A stretch of 64,000 bases of DNA from Pogostemon cablin (taxonomy: Eukaryota; Streptophyta; Magnoliopsida; Lamiales; Lamiaceae). The stretch spans positions 20,128,465 through 20,192,464 of the forward strand of contig CM042985.1 in NCBI GenBank assembly GCA_023678885.1, in the 5' to 3' direction. A program made the position numbers and the translations under genes. Below are positions 57,422 to 64,000 of this stretch, piece after piece (the stretch's first letter is position 1; each line of letters starts with the position of its first letter). The notes under the pieces were generated by a model that was not told where the DNA came from, did no database searches, and saw only the letters and a list, made by a program, of their open reading frames with translations.

Positions 57422-58930
57422 CTAGTGCATCATGATCAAATGATGTATGCTCCAACTTATCAACCTTTCTCTCTTTTTAGCAAGCTCCACCTCAAGTGTT
57501 GTAACCTCAGAAATCTCCACTTCTGATCCTAGACCTTCATCTTGAACCCAATCAGCCTGGTTATCTTTGGTAAGACTATCACAAACTTCAAGCTTCGAGA
57601 CGTTACCACAATTGAGTGGACTGTGCTTCACTTGATTATGCAGCCCCTTCACTGTCTTACCATTAAGAAAATATAAACCATTTCTCCTTAAACCTTGAAG
57701 TGCTATTCTCCCATTCTTTGAAACGGTAAGAACTCCACCTTGAGACTTAAAATCATAACTGAAAGACTCAAGCGTTCCAAGAGAAATAAGATTTCTCCTA
57801 AGCTCAGGAACATACCTTACATCTGATAATTTGACAGCACCATTAGACAACTCTATCAACACTGATCCTTTACCTTTAATGCTGCAAATCTGATTGTTCC
57901 CAAGACGAACCGAGCCTTCATCTTCCTCGAACTCACAGAACCAATCCCTCCTTGACGTCACATGATAAGTACTACCCGAATCTAGAATCCAATTAGTTGA
58001 GTTCCTAGATGCTGCAACAGACAAGACCTCCATACAATCAAAATCAGCAACTCCATGTCTATCCACAACTTGATTTGCTTGATTATTCTGACCCCCTCTT
58101 GCATTTTCAGATCTTCTAGCCTTCACAGCCTTCAATTTTGAACAATTTTTCTTGAAATGACCAGGCTCATGACAGTAGTAACATTTCCTAACCTCAGATT
58201 CTTCCTGCGAATCACTATCTTCATCATCTTACTTCTTTGAACTCGAATTCCTCTTCTTGTGATCAGCACCTCTCCCTTTATTGAACTTCTTGTTCTGATT
58301 TCGGCCTCCCTTTGCAAAAAACCCTTCTCCACCTGAATTTGTAATGTTGTCAGCCTCCATCTCTAAATCTTTGGACCTAAGAGCTGATAGAACATCTTCT
58401 AATTGAATGGTGCACTTTCCCCCATAGAGTAGTGAATCCTTGAAGTGTCTATGAGATCTTGGCAATGCTGATAACAACATGACTGCCTTATCTTCACTCG
58501 TCAGTTTGAAATCCACAATCTCAAGCTCATCTGTAATCTTGCAGAACTCATCAGCTTGATCCATCAAGGGCCTTTCATCATTAATCTTAAAGGCATGAAG
58601 TCTTTGCCTCAAATGTAACCTGTTTGCATTCGATTTTGCCATGAACAATGATTCTAGCTTGTTCCATTCTCCAATGGCAGTTGTTTCCTTTTGAACCTCT
58701 CTGAGTACTTTATCACCAAGGCATAGAAAAATAGTACTTAGAGCCTTTTCTTGAAGCTCCACTTCAGCCGCTGCAGCTTGAGCATCAACCTCTGCAGCTT
58801 CATTGACTGGAGTTTCTTTGATGGCTGCACCGAGACCTTGTTGTACCAAGATGGATCTCATCTTGATTTTTCACAGCCTGAAATCTGATTTCTCAGTAAA
58901 CCGCTCGATATCGAACTTGGTGACCGCCAT
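57422..58930 (-). pseudogene. Copia gag-protease frame with two stops
   Basis: Starts at ATG 58930 (MAVTKFDIERFTEKSDF), meets TGA three codons later at about 58873, then is open as gag: RSILVQQGLGAAIKETP, FMAKSNANRLHLRQRL, VMLLSALPRSHRHFK. TAA at 58231-58229 is a second in-frame stop. It continues in the same frame with CCHC knuckle CYYCHEPGHFKKNC and protease WILDSGSTYHVTSRRDW (DSG intact), RRNLISLGTLESFSYDF. After NGLYFLNGKTVKG the expected pre-integrase and integrase are missing; unrelated residues follow to the stop at 57422. Gag and protease alone cannot support autonomous transposition. Confidence 0.88.
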
Positions 58931-59034
58931 GATGTTTTCTGTCTTCAATCACCTTCCTGCTTCTCCTTCCTTTCTTGATTGATCTGCGTTTCCCTTCTCT
59001 TGGTCTATGTCGATTTCCCACAGACGGCGCCAAT

Positions 59035-59627
59035 TTTCAGGAACAAAGATCCCAACACTCTAAGTTGTGAAGATAGAAGAAGAAGTGCTCACAAAAGATG
59101 ATTGTGTAGTGTGTGATTCAACGAATGAAAGAGACGTGGATTTAAGTGGTTCGATCGAAAGACCTACGTCCACTGTAGAGTATAGAGCTTCTTTATTGAT
59201 CAGTTTTAATATGAAGGAAAGTACATCTCAATAAGCAAGATAAACAAGCTTATTTATACACACTCATATGATAACTGCCAAAGTTACTGGACCAATCCGC
59301 TGAAGCAACTTTGAGCCTTCAGTTGGAGTATCAAACGGTTACCAAACTGAGTGAAACTACTTCCAACTAACAGTTTATGTGTCAAGCTTTCCAGCCATAT
59401 GCTCAACCGCTCCTAACTCATCCGTTTAGTCATCCAAAAACCCTCACGAACAGACCCTGCGCCATGCATACACCGGTTGTACCATATTGCTGTCATTTTG
59501 AGCATTTAACCCACTGATACATCCATTTCTTCCATGTATCATGTCCATACTCAAACTAAGACATCCACAAACTCCATATCAACACTTAACTATGATTGAA
59601 TAAGGTTTACACCATACAACACTCACA
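59035..59627 (-). repeat. 5' LTR of the gag-protease Copia element
   Basis: 593 bp, adjoining the primer site at 59015-59032. Both LTRs share the sequence 'catccgtttag.catccaaa' with the LTRs of the element at 52803-55616, so the two elements are related subfamilies. Confidence 0.9.
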
Positions 59628-59632
59628 CTTAT

Positions 59633-60500
59633 TATGATGCACAAGATTATTTTGACATTAGTTTGATGTCAACATCATAAACGAAATATATTTCTATGTC
59701 ATATGTGTTTGCGGCCTGACGCTGGAAGCCTGGGGAAAGATTCAGATCTTTGTAACAGATCAGGGTGTAATTTAACAAATTGAAGAGTGAGTGATTGAGG
59801 CATTCACATGTCACACGGGTGGGGTGGATCCAGAAATTTTTTTTGGGGTACGACATGTAATTACCAAAAAATACTTTATATTTAAAAACATATGCTAAAT
59901 TAATCAAAATTAAAAAATTATAATGTTGAGTAATCACTACTTCTCTCTCGTATCTAATATACCCCTTCGTTCTTACAGCAATCACCCCACAACTTCTCTT
60001 CTCGTATCTAATTTACCCCTTCGTTCTTACAGCAGGTGTAGGATAGCAGCAATGGGAGCTTCCTCATCTGAGTATTAATATAATAATTTTCAATAAGCTA
60101 ATAAAACTATATTTTATTTAAAATAATAGTAATTTTTATGTAAAGGGTAGGTCTTAGATAAGACCATCTCACGGATCTCATTTCGTGAGACGGATAATTC
60201 ATCACTTAATAAATGTAGTAATAAGAAATAAAAATAAAATAAATTAAGGCGCAAACCGGTCACCTGTGCAAACTAAACTTCTCGCTGAAAATGAATATTG
60301 AATTCGGTAAGTGTGAAAACTGTGAAATCTGTCTCCTAATCTTATGTAATAAAAAATTAACGATTTTAAATTATTAAAATATAAGTAATACTTAAAATAT
60401 AATGTGATCATTATAAAATAAAAAGTGACAATTAAATTATTAAAATATAAGTAATACTTAAAATATAATTTGATCATTATGTAATAAAAAGTGACAATTT
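59633..60500. other. Spacer
   Basis: A GGGGTGGATCCAGAAATTTT stretch at 59820 resembles a hAT-like end but has no partner. A tandem duplication of 'ttctctcgtatctaat.tacc' lies near 59940 and 59996. No gene recognised. Confidence 0.4.
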
Positions 60501-60529
60501 AAAATTAAAAAAACAATACACTTATTATT

Positions 60530-60860
60530 AAATTATTTCATGTAAAATTTATAAATTAGAAAGTGACACTACAACATAAGTAGCATTAAATAACACATCA
60601 TAGTAACACTTTAAATTTATTTAACACAAAATTGTAACACCTTTAAAATTATTATGATATGTAACATTTTTTAACATTTTCTATATAAGTAACACATACA
60701 TGTAACACTTTTCTAATATGTAACGCATGCATATAACATTTTTATATATATAATACATTTTATGTAATACTTTTATAAAGGTAACACTATAATATAACAC
60801 TTATACTTAAAAAATATTCTTAAGTAACACTTTTACATAAATGAATTATTTACACAAATT
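60530..60860. repeat. AT-rich array of 'gtaacactttt' words
   Basis: Many degenerate copies of gtaacactttt/gtaacatttt. The inverse (aaaagtgttac) forms a similar array at 63800-64000, so the two may be arms of one dispersed element. Confidence 0.45.
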
Positions 60861-60935
60861 TAAAATGGAGTAATATTTTTAGTACTCCATATTTATAAGA
60901 TGAATATTAATTGAAACGTTACACATACACACACA

Positions 60936-60943
<8 letters not shown>

Positions 60944-60985
<42 letters not shown>
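60944..60985. repeat. (TA)n microsatellite
   Basis: A CA-rich run (acacacacacac) leads into an uninterrupted TA repeat. Confidence 0.85.
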
Positions 60986-60991
<6 letters not shown>

Positions 60992-61512
60992 ATAAATAAA
61001 TTAGTTTAATGTAATTATAAATACAATATATATATATATAGTTTGTTACATAAAATATATTTTATTTTAATATAATTATTAAAAATTGAATTATAAAATT
61101 AAAAAGAATACTATTATTCACGAAAGAATGTTTTAAAATATATTTACTTACCTTTTATGTTAATGATTAAAATATTAAACTGCAAAATTTTATTTAAAAA
61201 GGAAAAAAAAGACTAAAAATATATAATAAAATAAATATCAAATACATATAAAGATTGATGGATTAGTAAAGTTGGTAGAGGAGATGCAGTGTAACACATT
61301 GGTCCTGAATCAAATCCACACAATTACTTTATAAAGTGTTACTGAAGTATATATACATATATGTTATCCATCTCAAGATTTTGAACAGTGAAGCAGGGAT
61401 TCAGGATGACATAATTGAAAAAGATAGAGCAGGAGATAAATGGTAAAGTTAGGCAAGAGGACAGAAGGGGGTTGGGGAGGTGGGGAGGGAAAAAGAAGAG
61501 AAGAGAGAAAAC

Positions 61513-61578
61513 ATGTTTAATGTGATCAGTTGTGACGTTGTCGGGATAGTAGGCTGCCATCATGGGTTGCATCTGCAT
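61513..61578 (-). pseudogene. GIF1-like: GIF1/AN3 first-exon relic
   Basis: The minus strand reads MQMQPMMAAYYPDNVTTDHI then KH, followed by a donor-like CAT|GTTTTC. This matches the conserved N-terminus of GRF-interacting factor 1/ANGUSTIFOLIA3 (MQQHLMQMQPMMA.YYP.NVT.DHIQQ), a plant SSXT-family transcriptional co-activator that partners GRF proteins in leaf growth. An upstream ATG (61591-61589, reading MQHH) corresponds to the usual start but is out of frame by one base. The next exon (YLDENKSLILKIVESQN...) is not found downstream to 59.6 kb. The relic therefore looks like an isolated exon, unless a very long intron reaches an exon I missed. Confidence 0.68.
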
Positions 61579-61599
61579 AGTGATGCTGCATGACTCCCT

Positions 61600-62017
61600 C
61601 TTTATATCCAATCATCCCCACAAACACACACTACACACACAAACTTACTTGGTGAAATTACAAAATATTCTCTGCTAGATTGATATATATGATTAAATCC
61701 AATTACGCTAGATTTATATGATTTAAATGAAATGGAAGGAATATAGATAGAAAATGAATGATTAAAAATAACTATTATCATAATTGATATGATTTAAGTG
61801 TAACTTAGAACGCAATTTTTAATTAATTTTCAATCTCATTTAATATATTTCTGTAATTATACAAATAAAAAATTATGAAATTAAAACTAATATTATTTAA
61901 ATTCTAAATAAAAATCTATATAATTAAAAAGTTATTAAATCATATAATATCTTTAGTTAGAGTAATTGTTAAAATTTTAAAAAAATTAAATTCAAATTTT
62001 ATTCAAATTTATTTTTA
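61600..62017. other. AT-rich spacer
   Basis: A TATA-like tatataaa-type word (61601-61608, minus strand) lies only about 12 bp upstream of the GIF1-like upstream ATG, too close to place a transcript start before it. The rest is AT-rich. Confidence 0.4.
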
Positions 62018-62026
62018 TTGAAATAA

Positions 62027-62410
62027 GAGTGAGGCTTGCGTGCACCCGGGCGCACGGAACACATTCCGTGCGCCTTTAGAAATTTTGTATTATGGGTAAG
62101 GGTACATTAATTTGGTCTAAAGGGTATACACTTTAATTACTAAAAAGTACACAATTTTGTTCTAAAGGGTATACACTTTTCATTAATATTTTTTTTTCTT
62201 TAGAAAATAAAGGGTACACATTTTTATACTAAAGGGTATACAATTTAACACAAAATTCTAAAGGCGCACGGAGTGTTGTTCGTGCGCCCAGATTTTTCTT
62301 TAGAAAATAAAGGGTACACATCTGTATACTAAAAGGTATACAATTTAGCACAAATTTCTAAAGGCGCACGAAAAGTGTTCCGTGCGCCCGGGTGCACAGG
62401 AGCTTTTGCC
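62027..62410. mobile_element. CCCGGG-ended Mutator-type MITE (384 bp) with perfect 9-bp TSD
   Basis: Flanked by TTGAAATAA (62018-62026 and 62411-62419). Ends GAGTGAGGCTTGCGTGCACC and GGCAAAAGCTCCTGTGCACC (reversed). Close to a duplicate of 30530-30912, with a few single-base differences, so this subfamily moved recently. Confidence 0.92.
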
Positions 62411-62619
62411 TTGAAATAAATACTACTCCTCCTTTTTTTTTCATAAGTCGTTCTAAACCCATGCACAAGAATTAATAAAAAAAAATTATCTAAATTAACC
62501 TAAATTAATGATGACATAATCAAAATTTTATATTATCAATAATATCTTAAAAAAATAACGTTATTGGAAATAAATTCATCCCCACCAAAAAAAAATCTTA
62601 TCCCACCAAAAAAAAATTA

Positions 62620-63297
62620 GAGTGAGGCCGTGCGCCTTTAGAATTTAGTATTATGGGTAAGAGTATATTATTTTGTTCTAAATGATATACACTTTAATTA
62701 GTAAGGGTACACTATTTTGATCTAAAAGGTATACACTAGCATACACTTAGTATTATGGGTAAGAGTATATTATTTTGTTCTAAATGATATACACTTTAAT
62801 TAGTAAGGGTACACTATTTTGATCTAAAAGGTATACACTAGCATACACTTTGATGAGTAAGGATACATCATTTTATTCTAAAAAGTATACACTCAAGCAA
62901 ATGTATATTGGGGGTACGGAGGAGTATTTTATGGGGTTAATTGAGTGATCTAGTTAAGGTAAAAAATCATGAGTTATAATAATAATGATATGAATCAATG
63001 ATTGGTTTTAGAATTTAATATTATGAATAAGGGTACATTATTTTGTTCTAAATGATATACACTTTAATTAGTAAGGGTATACTATTTTATTCAAAAAGGT
63101 GTACACTGGTATACACTTTAATTAATAAGGGCACACTATTTTGTTCTAAAAGGTATACACTTTTTATTAATATTTTTTATTTTTCTTCAAAAAATAAAGG
63201 GTACACATCCTTATACTAGAGGGTATACAATTTAACACAAAATTCTAAAGGCCCAAGGAGTGTGTCCCCATGCGCCCGGGTGCAAACAAGTTTTGCC
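62620..63297. mobile_element. Longer member of the CCCGGG-ended MITE family (678 bp)
   Basis: Starts GAGTGAGGC but lacks the outer GC-rich head; ends ...gcgcccgggtgcaaacaagttttgcc (split here: ends in GTTTTGCC). A-rich flanks ending AAAAAATTA on both sides are compatible with a 9-10 bp duplication. Inside, a unit of about 105 bp (ttagtattatgggtaagag...) is tandemly repeated and then reappears in variant form near 63015. Confidence 0.65.
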
Positions 63298-63360
63298 AAA
63301 AAAATTAATACGGTGCCAAAATGGAGGGATTTCCAATTAATACTGGAGCCAAAAAAAATT

Positions 63361-63530
63361 TGACATTTCCCGGGCGCACGAAGCACATTCCGTGCAGCTT
63401 TGTAATTTTCGTGCCCTTTTGCAATTTAAACCCCTAACAATACATATGTTTAAATAGAATATAGAGGGGGAGGGTTGTGTTCACATGGGGACACGGAGCT
63501 CCGTGTCCATGGGGCACAGGAACTTTTGCC
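63361..63530. mobile_element. Degraded relative of the CCCGGG-ended MITE family
   Basis: Begins tttcccgggcgcacg and ends with ggggacacggagctccgtgt (palindrome GACACGGAGCTCCGTGTC) and ggcacaggaacttttgcc. The interior is unlike the GTATAC arrays. Confidence 0.4.
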
Positions 63531-64000
63531 ATAAATAATATCTTGAGAAACTTCGAAATTGTAATTGAACGATAATCATTTAAGTACCTGCCCAAAATAA
63601 GGAAACCTTAAAATGTACTTTTAAAATTAATTTATCTTCTATATAATTTTGCATATATACTTATTTTTTAAATTCAGTATAATGTTTATTTCAAATATTT
63701 TTTTTTTACAAAAAAAATACTTCATAGAGTATAAAAATATATTTTTACCCATATTATTTATTTAAATACAATATAGCATAATAATTAAAATTTGTTTATA
63801 TAGATATTTATTTATATGAAAATGTGTGAAAAGTGTAAAAGTGTTATATATAATTGTTACCTATATAAAAACATTACATAATTGTGTTACTTATGAATAA
63901 GTGTTACATGAGAAGTGTAACTTATTTAAAATTAAGTGTTATATACATGTGCTACATAATAGAAAAAGTATTATTCATCTATGTTACTAAATATAGAAAG
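63531..64000. other. AT-rich spacer ending in 'agtgttac' words
   Basis: From about 63830 the sequence is made of aagtgttac/gtgttatata words, the inverse of the array at 60530-60860. It continues to the window edge. No gene. Confidence 0.4.

Larger units (their letters stand above)
56675..59627 (-). mobile_element. Minus-strand Copia element retaining gag-protease only (2.95 kb)
   Basis: Two 593-bp LTRs (56675-57267 and 59035-59627), minus strand TGTGAGTGTTG...TTCCTGACA (one end mutated to GAAA). A perfect 5-bp duplication CTTAT flanks it (56670-56674 and 59628-59632). Primer site TGGCGCCGTCTGTGGGAA (minus, 59032-59015); purine tract aaggtggagaatt beside the 3' LTR. About a dozen LTR differences by eye (around 2%), so it is older than the element at 32954. 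Integrase, reverse transcriptase and RNase H are deleted. Confidence 0.92.

Noticed and set aside
59820..59900. Possible hAT element end (GGGGTGGATCCAG)
   Set aside because: No inverted partner and no 8-bp duplication were found nearby.
61601..61608. TATA box for the GIF1-like exon
   Set aside because: It is about 12 bp from the upstream ATG, which leaves no room for a transcription start before the start codon.

Overview
This window is nuclear DNA from a flowering plant, most likely a eudicot. The evidence is split genes with GT-AG introns, remnants of plant-specific families (WOX13-type homeobox, GIF1/AN3, WVD2-like/TPX2, F-box/LRR, DUF1635), plant Ty1/Copia retrotransposons, Mutator-type MITEs, a Stowaway element, Helitrons, a tRNA-derived SINE, and very AT-rich spacers with TA microsatellites. 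I would not name a species. No bacterial-style operon, CRISPR array, rRNA or functional tRNA gene is visible.

Layout. 1-5.6 kb: end of an LTR, then a WOX13-like pseudogene on the minus strand whose last intron holds a 2.3-kb fold-back Mutator-like element with a perfect 9-bp target duplication. 5.6-15.3 kb: AT-rich spacer with an interrupted exon-like stretch, a palindrome-ended MITE, a WVD2-like exon fragment, a short Helitron and a second Helitron end. 14.8-15.5 kb: palindromic array plus the 5' end of an F-box gene. 15.98-23.6 kb: copy A of a 7.7-kb direct duplication carrying a DUF1635 gene. 22.8-30.3 kb: a Copia 5' end cut off by one of a pair of inverted repeats, then LINE, CACTA-like and F-box pieces. 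29-38.2 kb: an F-box/LRR pseudogene broken up by mobile DNA, including a nearly intact 5.2-kb Copia element (32954-38170). 39.5-41.3 kb: a SINE and the gag-protease part of another Copia element, running into copy B of the duplication (41240-48992), which ends in a solo LTR. 49-52 kb: spacer, a small Mutator-type MITE, and LINE and F-box fragments. 52.8-59.6 kb: two minus-strand, deletion-derived Copia elements. 60-64 kb: AT-rich spacer, a GIF1/AN3 first-exon relic, and three or four members of the palindrome-ended MITE family.

The only host gene that still looks intact is the DUF1635 gene, present twice (20052-20884 and 45327-46157, minus strand) with identical second exons. Everything else is broken host gene or mobile DNA. 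The most notable structures are: a roughly 2.4-kb, nearly identical tract around the DUF1635 gene inside a duplication whose flanks differ by a few percent, suggesting ectopic gene conversion; a family of small elements with CCCGGG-centred ends, arrays of GTATAC motifs and 9-bp target duplications; and the fold-back element inside the WOX13 intron. I found no new multi-gene system. All identifications are by reading motifs; no database search was possible.
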